A stretch of DNA of 24,436 bases, from assembly GCA_031270565.1 (NCBI GenBank), contig JAISXJ010000164.1, positions 1 to 24,436 on the forward strand, in the 5' to 3' direction. The translations under genes were made by a program, and so were the position numbers. Of the stretch, positions 9,501 to 16,913 are shown piece after piece; the first letter of the stretch is position 1, and every line of letters begins with the position of its first letter. The notes below the pieces were generated by a model. It saw only the letters and a list, made by a program, of their open reading frames with translations. It was not told the origin of the DNA and did not search any database. The DNA is from Prevotellaceae bacterium (GTDB lineage Bacteria > Bacteroidota > Bacteroidia > Bacteroidales > Paludibacteraceae).

Positions 9501-9804
9501 TTATCGTGGTTCCTTGTTGGTTGGTGTAGGAAGCTGTAACGCCTCCGTCGTTTGAGATATACATCGCGCAGGAGTCATAATTAGACACCGCACTTCCAAA
9601 TTCCCAATGGTTTGGGTAGTCGGAACCGGAGATAGGTTTCGGTGGGGAAACTTTAATCCAGTTAGCATTTTCGGTTGCGTCCTCGAATCCGCAAAAATAG
9701 GGCAGATCCGCTACCGTAAGTGGTGTCTGTGCATAGACACTCAACTGTAAACCGCCAAGCATCATAATACACAAACACATCAATTGCAATCTTTTGTTTG
9801 TCAT
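6538..9804 (-). CDS. Large secreted surface protein with T9SS-like C-terminal domain
   Basis: A protein of 1088 residues with a signal peptide (MTNKRLQLMCLCIMMLGGLQ, cleavage probably after SVYA). The N-terminal part has jelly-roll-like or MAM-like character (FDWMSLGTTDDSLFVAWVP, then CIDNVQI near 210-215). Near 225-310 is a fibronectin-III-like segment (VKYRNMSDTSSVWVDIKG, YTVWVRAHCG). Two tandem repeats of about 45 residues lie near 727-820, each with a CxGxSY motif and ending GCDSI followed by a strand. The last 75 or so residues end KGVYLMHVRFEDGESEIFRV, the pattern of the T9SS type A sorting domain. I infer export by T9SS and attachment to or release from the cell surface. There is no catalytic motif I recognise, so adhesin or structural roles are only suggestions. 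The ligand is unknown. Confidence 0.8.
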   Translation of the reverse strand: MTNKRLQLMCLCIMMLGGLQLSVYAQTPLTVADLPYFCGFEDATENANWIKVSPPKPISGSDYPNHWEFGSAVSNYDSCAMYISNDGGVTASYTNQQGTTIIYREIICTGSYEPYQIDFDWMSLGTTDDSLFVAWVPKDPTEGGDMVDLSKWATNVNAKPSGLISNYKYKGMNGYAGWQHGSFEANGKDTMRLVFFWMNGQTAVNNPGGCIDNVQINRKRICAKPTFLTFTKNTVPTLSGEFSWYSAANSFDVKYRNMSDTSSVWVDIKGITTLNTKAYNIPLTKGLYTVWVRAHCGTDSSSWAVLTHQIVYTSLASCLDYVGENLKATSDTAKYLKGAHIECTYGTFGNPYNTTGVQNFGFDNIASRHTVALNMGARDARTNYQLSTVPYGEVASVRLGNWETGAQAESIIYTYTVDPNATVLLLRYAVVLDDPGNTTGHTASAMPRFKLEILNNSYPIQSSCGSADFVPDDNTRKDWKTNVWYDDKGERKDIIWKDWTTLGLNLQQLNLAGQTIQIRFTTYDCQPSKHFGYAYFTIDCAEGTVEGETCGGKEVTVTVPDGFSYAWYKSDEIRGCLPLLGATVIGTGRDFHANANDANDYVCRASYLKDPNCYFCLEAKVKPRFPKSKFTYKVTPRECKNVVTFINESRVMIEGELSDELCQNFRWSVDINGQIQTSIAENPEFVFPEEGGLFKVTLFSGLSDFECIDSLQKHVIIPPMAPEEHKDSLTLCNGQSYFWRGKNYSSTTYVSDTLTSVYGCDSIQTLDLTVVDVFEIQLDTAIICEGESYKFGDHILSEPGDYKEELQSVNGCDSIVRIHLRVAPIVNVTPQQMTSPVCADDPAFVLPYDPLPTGGEALPTNYRITFDPTNRTLFPTQSGVVGGSPYHIPVNMPAVVHPGIHRATVEFTDSLSLCQSSTVPIMFEIYYPDSIIKQKWWNVLAVKNELYNGGFTFTGFQWYKNGMPIQGETSSILYLGEGVTFDLSDQYYIKLTRDDGETMFTCPVELKQAKTPVSVMPTVVMKDGSIRIIVNKGGLANFWTVSGILVRSQTFVAASPVVEAPSIKGVYLMHVRFEDGESEIFRVIVQEP

Positions 9805-9922
9805 GATTAAAGTCTTTTTAATTGTAGATTAGAGATTTATAACTGTAACTCTATTTTTGCTGTTTTGAACTGTGTCGTTTACTGCCGACAGAGCAGGATG
9901 GCATAATGAGTTTTTCAACCTG

Positions 9923-9930
9923 CAAATTTA
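9923..9930 (-). promoter_or_regulatory. Possible promoter (-7 element) of the surface-protein gene
   Basis: The minus strand reads TAAATTTG, a match to TAnnTTTG, about 120 bases before the start codon at 9804. No TTTG box is seen 19 bases further up. In this AT-rich 176-base gap a chance match is possible. Confidence 0.35.
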
Positions 9931-9980
9931 AAGTATTTTCTTGCCATTATTAGAAATTAGTCCACAAATGCTGCTTATTT

Positions 9981-11192
9981 TTACACATGTTTAATGTTCA
10001 CCAACATTTCTTTAAGACAACTGCCAATAATTTTGATGCCCCGTTCAATTTGATCTTCTGGCGTATTACAGTAGGAAAGACGAATGTATCCATTTTTTTT
10101 GCCGTGCGGATCGAACACGCCGCCCAGTACAAACACGGCGCCTTTGTCAAGAACATTGTGAAACAGTAGCTCTTCATCAATACCCTGTGGCATTTTTAAC
10201 CAGAGATAGAACCCGCCGCGAGGGTTCACAAACGTAACCTCTTTGGGAAAATAACGTTCAATGGCGTCAAGCATCATGTCGCGCCGCTGTTTGTAGGTCT
10301 TCCGCAAAAAGTCGATATAGGGTTCGAGGCGTCCGGTACGCATAAATTCGTACATCAACACCTGAGAAAGCATTGGCGAACAGGCATCAATAGACTGTTT
10401 GCAGATAGACATTTTGTTACAGACTTCCGGCGGCGTCAATGCCCATGCAATGCGTAATCCCGGCCCAAAAACCTTTGAGAAAGAGCCGGTATAAAAAATC
10501 TGTTTATCCATATCGGCATCAACCCATGTTTTCATCGGACGGGAAATTTGGCAGGTATCTTCGTCGAAAAAGAGTTCGCCATAGGCGTCGTCTTCGATGA
10601 TTGGCACATCCGTATCACGCAGGGTCTCTATGAGTTGCACGCGACGTTCACGGCTATAGACAATGCCGGCAGGATTATGAAAATTTGGCGTGATGTAAAG
10701 AAATTTTGGCTTTTGTATCAGCGCCGTTTTGAGCTGTTCGATACTGATGCCGTCCTCGTCAAGATCAATGCCGGTAATATTGGCTTCATACTGGCTAAAA
10801 GCCGATACGCCTCCGATAAATACGGGATTTTCGGTCAGGACAGTATCACCGGGATTCACAAAGAGTTTCCCCAAAATATTAAGCGCCTGTAACGAACCGG
10901 TTGTAATGATTAATCCATTGGTTTCAACGGGGAATCCTTTTTTTCGCAGACGTTCCTTCAAGGCATCCAAAAGCGGCGGATATCCACCCGTTGGACCATA
11001 TTGCATTCCCTCCTGTAACTGTGTCAGGGGCATTGTCTGCATCATTTCGCGCAACGCATCAACGGGGAAAAGTTCGTTCCCCGGCATCCCGCCTGCAAAT
11101 GAAATAATATCTGTTCTGGTGGCTATACTCATCAGGTCGCGAATGGCAGATGAGCGCAAAGCGCCAACGCTTTTTGAGAAATGATATGACAT
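9981..11192 (-). CDS. PLP-dependent aminotransferase, fold type I (LysN/Aro8/MocR-like)
   Basis: A cytoplasmic transaminase of 403 residues. The Schiff-base lysine is Lys240 in TGSFSKVFGPGLRIAW. Other family marks are GGMPGNELFP near 34-43, YGPTGGYPPL near 65-74, ITPNFHNPAGIVYS near 167-180 (the NPxG loop), IEDDAYGELFF near 198-208 and GYIRLSYC near the C-terminus, where the arginine binds the substrate carboxylate. There is no N-terminal GntR DNA-binding domain, so it is not a MocR regulator. Relatives act on 2-aminoadipate, aromatic or branched-chain amino acids; the substrate cannot be chosen from sequence. The full domain is present. It has its own promoter, with the metallo-beta-lactamase gene next upstream on the same strand. 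Confidence 0.93.
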   Translation of the reverse strand: MSYHFSKSVGALRSSAIRDLMSIATRTDIISFAGGMPGNELFPVDALREMMQTMPLTQLQEGMQYGPTGGYPPLLDALKERLRKKGFPVETNGLIITTGSLQALNILGKLFVNPGDTVLTENPVFIGGVSAFSQYEANITGIDLDEDGISIEQLKTALIQKPKFLYITPNFHNPAGIVYSRERRVQLIETLRDTDVPIIEDDAYGELFFDEDTCQISRPMKTWVDADMDKQIFYTGSFSKVFGPGLRIAWALTPPEVCNKMSICKQSIDACSPMLSQVLMYEFMRTGRLEPYIDFLRKTYKQRRDMMLDAIERYFPKEVTFVNPRGGFYLWLKMPQGIDEELLFHNVLDKGAVFVLGGVFDPHGKKNGYIRLSYCNTPEDQIERGIKIIGSCLKEMLVNIKHV

Positions 11193-11275
11193 GGTACTAA
11201 AAATGTTAGAGTGATAGGGTGTTTGTTATATGCGCACCGCCGTCCAGAGCGGTAAACATATAAATTTACTCGGCG

Positions 11276-11283
11276 CAAAGGTA
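11276..11283 (-). promoter_or_regulatory. Probable promoter (-7 element) of the aminotransferase gene
   Basis: The minus strand reads TACCTTTG followed by CGCC, a perfect TAnnTTTG match, about 85 bases before the start codon at 11192. The leader contains a small hairpin (ACCGC/GCGGT, 11236-11253). No convincing TTTG box is seen. Confidence 0.55.
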
Positions 11284-11352
11284 CAAAAAGAATTGCAAAC
11301 AGCATAAGTTTCTGCCGAGTAATACATTTCTGCCGGAAAGCCGGTACTGTCA

Positions 11353-12162
11353 TCAATCAAGAATAAACATCTTGGAAGGTTCCACTCTGTCCAGAGGACA
11401 GAGCAGTTTTGGCGTGATATTTTTGGCGGAAAGGGCAGCCATAACGGTGTTACAGGCAAGTTCGGGCGTGTTATTTTCCTGACTGAGATGGCAAAGAAAT
11501 ACGTGAGTTAACTTATCGTGCCAATTATCGGCAAGGAAATTTGCCGTATGGTCGTTGCAGAGGTGTCCGGTGTAGCTGGCTACACGCTGTTTTATAAAAT
11601 AGGAATATGCCCCGTTCCTGAGCATCTTCTCATCGTAGTTGGCTTCAATAACCAAATAGTTGGCTTTGGCAATGTGGTCGGCAACTTCTTTGCCGATGAA
11701 TCCCAGATCGGTGGCAATAACCAACCGTTTATCCTGATACGTAATAGAATATCCCATACTGTCGGTGGCGTCATGGCTTACAGGAAACGCCTGAAAAGTG
11801 AAATTATTTACGGTAACCATCTCTCCTTTTCGGATAAACTTTTGACAGTTATGTAATTTTGAGACAATATTGTTGTTGCGATTGATGGCATTATGTACTT
11901 CGAGAGTAGCATACACGGGAATATGCAAATGCTCTCCCAACACATCAACAAAACGAATATGGTCAGTGTGGTCATGCGTGATGAAGATGCCAAAAATATT
12001 TTCCAATGACAAGCCGTTCTTTTTCAACGTTTTTTTGACGGTATGTACAGCCACACCTGCATCCACTAAAAAACCATAATTCGCTGTGCCGACATAATAG
12101 CAATTACCGGCGCTGCTACTGCCCATACTCAAAAAACGAAAGCACTGTTTATCTGGTATCAT
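11353..12162 (-). CDS. Metallo-beta-lactamase-fold hydrolase, YycJ/WalJ-like
   Basis: A cytoplasmic MBL-fold protein of 269 residues, the usual length for the YycJ/WalJ group. It has the metal-binding HxHxDH motif at His63-His68 (ITHDHTDHI), a further histidine at His130 (PVSHDATD), Asp152 (IATDLG) and His200 (YTGHLCNDH), so both metal sites appear complete. The N-terminus FLSMGSSSAGNCYYV is typical of the group. Relatives in Firmicutes have been described as double-strand DNA exonucleases linked to mismatch repair and the WalRK locus. That role is an inference here because no WalRK partner is adjacent. The gene is transcribed leftward from the divergent promoter region it shares with the thioesterase gene. 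Confidence 0.9.
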   Translation of the reverse strand: MIPDKQCFRFLSMGSSSAGNCYYVGTANYGFLVDAGVAVHTVKKTLKKNGLSLENIFGIFITHDHTDHIRFVDVLGEHLHIPVYATLEVHNAINRNNNIVSKLHNCQKFIRKGEMVTVNNFTFQAFPVSHDATDSMGYSITYQDKRLVIATDLGFIGKEVADHIAKANYLVIEANYDEKMLRNGAYSYFIKQRVASYTGHLCNDHTANFLADNWHDKLTHVFLCHLSQENNTPELACNTVMAALSAKNITPKLLCPLDRVEPSKMFILD

Positions 12163-12215
12163 AAAATAATGTAAAGTTTTTCATTCAAACCAATATGTAC
12201 TGGCTAAAGTGTGCG

Positions 12216-12223
12216 CAAAGGTA
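12216..12223 (-). promoter_or_regulatory. Probable promoter (-7 element) of the MBL hydrolase gene
   Basis: The minus strand reads TACCTTTG followed by CGC, about 54 bases before the start at 12162. It sits at the outer end of the left heptamer arm. No TTTG box is seen at -33. Confidence 0.55.
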
Positions 12224-12414
12224 CGCCTTTTTTTAGTTTGTAGAGTGTAGAGTGTAGTTATTAGTTATTAGTTATTAGTTTTCAGGTTTCAGTTTGTCCC
12301 CTTAACGTCCTTAATGCCTTAACGACCTCTCAGGAGATACTCGCTGACAACTGAAAACTACACTCTAAAAAAACTACACTCTAAACTCTAATAACTATAA
12401 ACTAAAAAAAGGTG

Positions 12415-12422
12415 TATCTTTG
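12415..12422 (+). promoter_or_regulatory. Possible upstream promoter (P1) of the thioesterase operon
   Basis: TATCTTTG, matching TAnnTTTG, at the outer end of the right heptamer arm and mirroring the element at 12216-12223. Transcription would start near 12430. Confidence 0.45.
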
Positions 12423-12432
12423 CAGCGTTTTT

Positions 12433-12463
12433 TCTGTCTGCTTAAAACGTTCTCTTATCTTTG
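12433..12463 (+). promoter_or_regulatory. Possible downstream promoter (P2) of the thioesterase operon
   Basis: TCTG at 12433-12436, then 19 bases, then TATCTTTG at 12456-12463. The spacing matches the Bacteroidota TTTG-N19-TAnnTTTG promoter with one change in the first box. Transcription would begin near 12470, so any start codon before about 12470 would be excluded for this transcript. Confidence 0.5.
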
Positions 12464-12478
12464 CCTGAAATGAACATA

Positions 12479-12898
12479 ATGAATAATTTAAAAGAAACTG
12501 TTATCGTTCAAGTGCGTTTCAGTGAAGTAGATGCCCTGCGTATGGTTTGGCACGGCAATTATCTGCGATATCTGGAGGATGCACGCGAAGCATTCGGTCG
12601 CAAATATGGACTGGATTACCGGATGATTTTCGACAATGGCTACATCACGCCTGTCGTTGACATGCATCTGGAATACAAACAGCCTGCTACGATGGATGAC
12701 ATTCTGGATGTCGAAATATGCTATCGCGCTGCCAAAGGAGGAAAAATTATTTTCGATTATACTATTTATAAACAAAAAGATAAATCTCTGGTGCTTACTG
12801 CCGGTACCATTCAATTATTTATGACAGTAGAAGGCGTATTTGAGCCATCCTGTCCTAACTTTTATGCCGAATGGAAACGCAAATGGCATCAGCTTTAA
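12479..12898 (+). CDS. Acyl-CoA/acyl-ACP thioesterase, 4-hydroxybenzoyl-CoA thioesterase (hotdog) family
   Basis: A small hotdog-fold protein of 139 residues from MNNLKETVIV; an in-frame ATG at 12470 would add three residues, and the TTG at 12461 is inside a promoter element. The 4HBT active-site pattern is clear: Asp18 in SEVDALRMVWHGNYLRYLEDAREAF, with His25, Gly26, Asn27 and Tyr28. The family hydrolyses thioesters of acyl-CoA or acyl-ACP. It is the first gene of a tight rightward set: 20 bases to the exporter, whose stop overlaps the FAD oxidoreductase, then FabG. Such thioesterases accompany MMPL exporters in aryl-polyene-type clusters, so release of a polyene or fatty acyl chain is a reasonable but unproven role. 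Confidence 0.88.
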   Translation: MNNLKETVIVQVRFSEVDALRMVWHGNYLRYLEDAREAFGRKYGLDYRMIFDNGYITPVVDMHLEYKQPATMDDILDVEICYRAAKGGKIIFDYTIYKQKDKSLVLTAGTIQLFMTVEGVFEPSCPNFYAEWKRKWHQL

Positions 12899-12918
12899 CC
12901 TAAAAAAACAACAAAGCA

Positions 12919-15402
12919 ATGTTAATCAACTGGAATATTAAACTCTACAAGTTCTTTGATAGACACAAATGGGCGCTTTACACCATTCTTGGCGTTACAA
13001 CAGTACTCTTTGCATGGCTTGGCAGTAAGGTCGTCTATGAGGAAGATCTGACAAAGTTTTTGCCTGCCTCCAAATCGGGCAGCTCGCAGGAGCTGGTGTT
13101 TGAAACATTACGTGTGAAAGACAAAATCTTTCTGCAATTCGTTCCAAAAAACGATACCGTTGCGCAGGAAGACCTGATTGCCGCCTGCGACATGCTGACA
13201 AATTCCCTGCTCCACGCCGATTCTCTCACCGGAGACATTGCCAGCGTACTCTATTGTGTAAAGGACGAATGGATTATGGATGGCATGGCGTATCTTTTTG
13301 CGCACGCACCGCTTTTTATTGACGACACACATTATGCCGGCATTGATACGCTGACCGCCATACCGGCAATGGAGCGGCAAATGGATGAAAATTTGTCTTT
13401 GATTGCATCCGCATCAAGTATGGCTTATTACGACATGGTGCGGCAAGACCCCATCGCGTTGCGAAAACTTTTTCTTGGACAGGATAATGGCGCGATGACA
13501 TCGGGCTTCGGAGGGAACTTTACACTCATTGACAGACACTTTTTTACGCCCGACAGCGCCGTGCTGCTGGCGTTTGTCTCGCCCGATTTCACCTCTTTCA
13601 ATTCAAAAGCCGGCTCACGTCTGATAACATTACTGGAGAAGGAGATTGCCACGTTCAACAGGACAAATAGTCAGGTGGAAGTGCTTTTTCACGGGGCGCC
13701 GGTTCGGAGCGCTTTCAATTCGCGACAGATAAAAAAGGATTTGGCTGTAACGCTCGGCTTGTCGCTTTTAGTTGTCTGTCTGGCATTAGGGCTGTGTTTC
13801 AAAAACCGTTCCTCCATTCCACTGCTTATTGTTCCTGTTATTTACGGGGCGTTAATGGCGTTGTCGGCGGTTTATCTGATACAGGGCGGCATGTCCCTGA
13901 TGGCGCTGGGTATCGGCGCTGTCATTCTGGGCGTAGCGCTCAGTTACTGTCTGCACGTAATCACACACTACAAATATCTGGGCGACCCTATTGCCGTTAT
14001 ACAAGACCAGACTCTGCCGCTACTGCTGGGCTGTGTTACGAATATTGGCGCTTTTCTCGGACTGATGTTTACACAGTCGTCGCTTTTGCGCGATTTCGGA
14101 CTGTTTGCCTCCTTTGCCATCTTCGGCACAACGCTTTTCTGTCTGGTGTTCCTGCCTCATTTCTTTAGTCCTTCAAGAAATCGCCGTTCGCAACGTGTAT
14201 TTCACCGGCTGGAATGGCTGAACGCCTACCCTATCGACCAAAAGAAATGGTTGATTATACTTATTGTAATCGTATGTGCAGGCTCGCTCTATACAAAACG
14301 TTTTGTTTCATTTGACAGCGATTTAACCCACATAGGCTACATAGAAGCCAATGTACTCCGTTCCGAAAAACTTTATGCCGAAAAGGTAAACGGCGGAAAA
14401 ACAGCAATCTATTATGCCGCATCGTCGAAAGATCTGGATTCGGCGCTGATATACAGCCACCACCTGACTGCTGTGCTTGACAGCCTGCAGCAGGAGGGAC
14501 AGATTGAAAGTTTTACGAGAGCAACCGGATTACTCAGCGCCAAAGCCGAACAGTTGCAGCGTATCAATCAATGGCACGACTACTGGAACGCCGAGCGTGT
14601 GGCACGAGTGGAAGCCTCGCTGACGGCAGCAGGACGCGCCAAAGGGTTTAAACCGGAGATGTTTGCGCCATTCTTCGCCTCCTTGACGGCAGATTATCAA
14701 CCGTCATCGCTCTATGCCGCAGGCGTTATTCCGGAAGAATTAATGTCAAATATTATCGAATACACCGCCGACAGCGCCTATCTGATTTTTACATCAACAC
14801 TCATCGACCCGGAACACAGGAAGCACGTGAGCGACATCGTTACGGCAAAGCCGCACCTGATGGTGATTGACCCGTTCTATTATACCAGCGATATGGTAAC
14901 CGTCCTGAATGAAGATTTTGATACGGCGTTGAACATATCTTCCATTTTCGTCTTTCTCGTACTGCTGCTGGCGTACCGCAGTTTCTCGCGGGCTGTGCTG
15001 GCATTTATTCCGATGGGGCTAAGCTGGTTTGTGGTACTGGGATTTATGGGACTGTTCGGCTTGCAGTTTAATTTGATTAATATTATCATCTCTACTTTCA
15101 TTTTCGGTATAGGAGTAGATTACAGCATTTATGTGATGGATGGACTGCTTGGCAATACGCGCAGAGGGTATGCCAAATTGCTGATGTATCACAAAACGGC
15201 AATTATTTTCTCGGCGTTTGTGCTGATGGTAAGCATTTCATCCCTTATGTTCGCTTCTCATCCGGCTATCAAATCCATCGGATTGACCACGCTGGTAGGT
15301 ATGGCGTCAACGGTACTTATTACCTACACCTTGCAGCCGTTCTTGTTTAAATGGTTAGCAAAGTCTGCTCTGTTCAAAAAATTCGGCAGGAAAAACAAAT
15401 GA
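12919..15402 (+). CDS. MMPL/RND-superfamily lipid exporter
   Basis: An inner-membrane protein of 827 residues with the duplicated RND layout: a first membrane helix near 18-37, a large periplasmic loop to about 270, a five-helix bundle near 270-410 (LAVTLGLSLLVVCLALGLCF and following), a helix near 445-460, a second periplasmic loop to about 665, and a second bundle near 665-820 (FVFLVLLLAYRSF, IIISTFIFGIGVDYSIYVMD). Acidic residues in the helices (GVDYSIYVMD) fit proton-driven transport. Relatives in aryl-polyene and flexirubin clusters are thought to move the finished lipid across the envelope, and hopanoid exporters are another branch. The stop overlaps the next gene's ATG as ATGA (15399-15402), implying translational coupling. 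Confidence 0.88.
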   Translation: MLINWNIKLYKFFDRHKWALYTILGVTTVLFAWLGSKVVYEEDLTKFLPASKSGSSQELVFETLRVKDKIFLQFVPKNDTVAQEDLIAACDMLTNSLLHADSLTGDIASVLYCVKDEWIMDGMAYLFAHAPLFIDDTHYAGIDTLTAIPAMERQMDENLSLIASASSMAYYDMVRQDPIALRKLFLGQDNGAMTSGFGGNFTLIDRHFFTPDSAVLLAFVSPDFTSFNSKAGSRLITLLEKEIATFNRTNSQVEVLFHGAPVRSAFNSRQIKKDLAVTLGLSLLVVCLALGLCFKNRSSIPLLIVPVIYGALMALSAVYLIQGGMSLMALGIGAVILGVALSYCLHVITHYKYLGDPIAVIQDQTLPLLLGCVTNIGAFLGLMFTQSSLLRDFGLFASFAIFGTTLFCLVFLPHFFSPSRNRRSQRVFHRLEWLNAYPIDQKKWLIILIVIVCAGSLYTKRFVSFDSDLTHIGYIEANVLRSEKLYAEKVNGGKTAIYYAASSKDLDSALIYSHHLTAVLDSLQQEGQIESFTRATGLLSAKAEQLQRINQWHDYWNAERVARVEASLTAAGRAKGFKPEMFAPFFASLTADYQPSSLYAAGVIPEELMSNIIEYTADSAYLIFTSTLIDPEHRKHVSDIVTAKPHLMVIDPFYYTSDMVTVLNEDFDTALNISSIFVFLVLLLAYRSFSRAVLAFIPMGLSWFVVLGFMGLFGLQFNLINIIISTFIFGIGVDYSIYVMDGLLGNTRRGYAKLLMYHKTAIIFSAFVLMVSISSLMFASHPAIKSIGLTTLVGMASTVLITYTLQPFLFKWLAKSALFKKFGRKNK

Positions 15403-16883
15403 ACGGATACGATGACATTATTATAGGCAGTGGTCTGGGCGGGCTGGCATGCGGCTATATGCTCTCCAGACACGGGCGCAATGTCTGTGTGTTGGAACGC
15501 AACAGTCAGGTAGGCGGCTGTTTGCAGACATTCCGGCGCGGAACGGTTGACTTTGATACGGGATTTCATTATGTCGGCGGTCTGGATGCCGGACAACCGC
15601 TGCACCGTCTGTTTTCCTATTTCCGGTTGCTTGACCTGCCATGGCAACGCCTTGATGATACAGCTTTTGACGAGGTGGTGTTGGGTAACAGGTCTTTTTT
15701 CTTCGCAACAGGACACGACCGGTTTGTTGAAACGTTTGCGGAACAGTTTCCCCGTCAAAAAGAAAATCTGAAGACATACGTTGCGCTGTTACAAAAGGTT
15801 GGCGACCATCTTTTTGACAGCCTCAAACCTGACCGTGCCGACGAGGTGTACTCCACGTCGCTGTTTACCAAATCGGCTTATGAGTTCCTGCAACACACCA
15901 TTGACGACCCGCTTCTGCGGCAGGCGCTCTCAGGCACATCACTGAAAATGGAACTTGACGCAGAAACGTTGCCGCTTTATGTTTTCGCCCAGATAAACAA
16001 TTCGTTTATCCAAAGCGCCTGGCGTATTCGCGGCGGCGGACAGCAGATTGCCAATCGTTTGGCGGAACATATCACAGCAATGGGCGGGCAGGTGAGGCGC
16101 ATGGCTGATGTTACACGTCTGGTGGTGGAGAATGGCGTCATTACGGCGGTGGAAGTAAACGGGCAGGAGTTAATTGAGGCTAAACAGGTTATTTCTAATG
16201 CTCATCCGGCGGCTACGCTGGCGTTGATTGATGAGGGCGGCATAAAAAAAATCTACCGTAACCGTATCACGGCATTGCCGAATACTGCAGGCATTTTCAC
16301 GGCAAACATTCGACTTAAACCAAATACCTTACCCTATTTTAACCGAAATATTTACATACATACGCCTGACGTGGATTTATGGCGTCCATCCGGCGGCGGC
16401 AGCGCACAATCGGCGATGGTCAGTTGTCAAGCGCCTGAAAGCGGCATTTTCACTGATAACATCGACCTGCTTACACCGATGACATGGACGGAGGTCGCAC
16501 AATGGGAACACACTCAAATCGGCAGGCGCGGAGATGACTATGTGGCAATGAAACAGCAAAAGATTGAGGAACTGCTCAGGCTGGTAGAACCGCGTTTACC
16601 CGAACTGCACGGCGCCATTGACCGCATATTTTCCAGCACGCCCATCTCCTATCAGAATTACACACGCACCGTTCACGGGTCGGCTTATGGCATACGCAAG
16701 GACTGGAACAACCCGATGACAACCATTCTGCCCGCCAGAACGCCCGTTCAAAACCTGCTGCTCACAGGACAAAGTCTCAATCTGCACGGAGTTCTGGGCG
16801 TAACGATGACTGCCCTTTTCACCTGCGCACATATTCTCGGAATGGATACCGTTGCGGCGGATATAATGGACAATTATGAATAA
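15399..16883 (+). CDS. NAD(P)/FAD-dependent oxidoreductase, phytoene desaturase/retinol saturase-like
   Basis: A 494-residue flavoprotein. MNGYDDIIIGSGLGGLACG gives a clean Rossmann dinucleotide-binding motif at residues 7-19, with Glu33 (VLERN) to bind the ribose and GG at 39-40. GTVDFDTGFHYVG near 48-60 and a C-terminal FAD-binding segment (NLLLTGQSLNLHGVLGVTMTA) complete the CrtI/retinol-saturase pattern. The start is set by the ATGA overlap with the exporter; a frame extension to 15351 lies inside the exporter gene and is rejected. There is no phytoene synthase or other carotenoid gene in the window, so redox work on a polyene or fatty acyl chain made by the neighbouring cluster is more likely than carotenoid desaturation. 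That is inference. Confidence 0.85.
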   Translation: MNGYDDIIIGSGLGGLACGYMLSRHGRNVCVLERNSQVGGCLQTFRRGTVDFDTGFHYVGGLDAGQPLHRLFSYFRLLDLPWQRLDDTAFDEVVLGNRSFFFATGHDRFVETFAEQFPRQKENLKTYVALLQKVGDHLFDSLKPDRADEVYSTSLFTKSAYEFLQHTIDDPLLRQALSGTSLKMELDAETLPLYVFAQINNSFIQSAWRIRGGGQQIANRLAEHITAMGGQVRRMADVTRLVVENGVITAVEVNGQELIEAKQVISNAHPAATLALIDEGGIKKIYRNRITALPNTAGIFTANIRLKPNTLPYFNRNIYIHTPDVDLWRPSGGGSAQSAMVSCQAPESGIFTDNIDLLTPMTWTEVAQWEHTQIGRRGDDYVAMKQQKIEELLRLVEPRLPELHGAIDRIFSSTPISYQNYTRTVHGSAYGIRKDWNNPMTTILPARTPVQNLLLTGQSLNLHGVLGVTMTALFTCAHILGMDTVAADIMDNYE

Positions 16884-16913
16884 ACACACAAATTATAAAC
16901 TGTAAAATATAAT

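Larger units (their letters stand above)
12212..12427. repeat. Inverted heptamer arrays around a divergent promoter region
   Basis: Two imperfect inverted arms (12223-12285 and 12351-12415) flank a 65-base centre. The left arm is seven in-register heptamers from 12234 to 12282, all beginning TAG: TAGTTTG, TAGAGTG twice, TAGTTAT three times, TAGTTTT. The right arm, read in reverse, uses the same words (TAGTTTA, TAGTTAT, TAGAGTT, TAGAGTG, TAGTTTT) with two extra bases once. Both arms end inward with AGTTTTCAG and outward with a T-rich block running into a TA(C/T)CTTTGC promoter element. No gene lies inside. Confidence 0.85.

Noticed and set aside
9981..11192. MocR-type transcription regulator
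   Set aside because: The protein begins directly with the aminotransferase fold and lacks the N-terminal GntR winged helix.
11333..11344. Hairpin CCGG-AAAG-CCGG after the MBL gene as a terminator
   Set aside because: The stem is only four base pairs and no T-run follows on the relevant strand.
12223..12415. Insertion sequence or MITE with terminal inverted repeats
   Set aside because: The arms are built of heptamers and include promoter elements. No transposase or clear target-site duplication is seen, so it is recorded as a repeat rather than a named mobile element.
15399..16883. Carotenoid phytoene desaturase (crtI) as a specific name
   Set aside because: The fold matches, but no phytoene synthase, cyclase or other carotenoid gene is present and the neighbours suggest acyl-chain chemistry. 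The family name alone is used.
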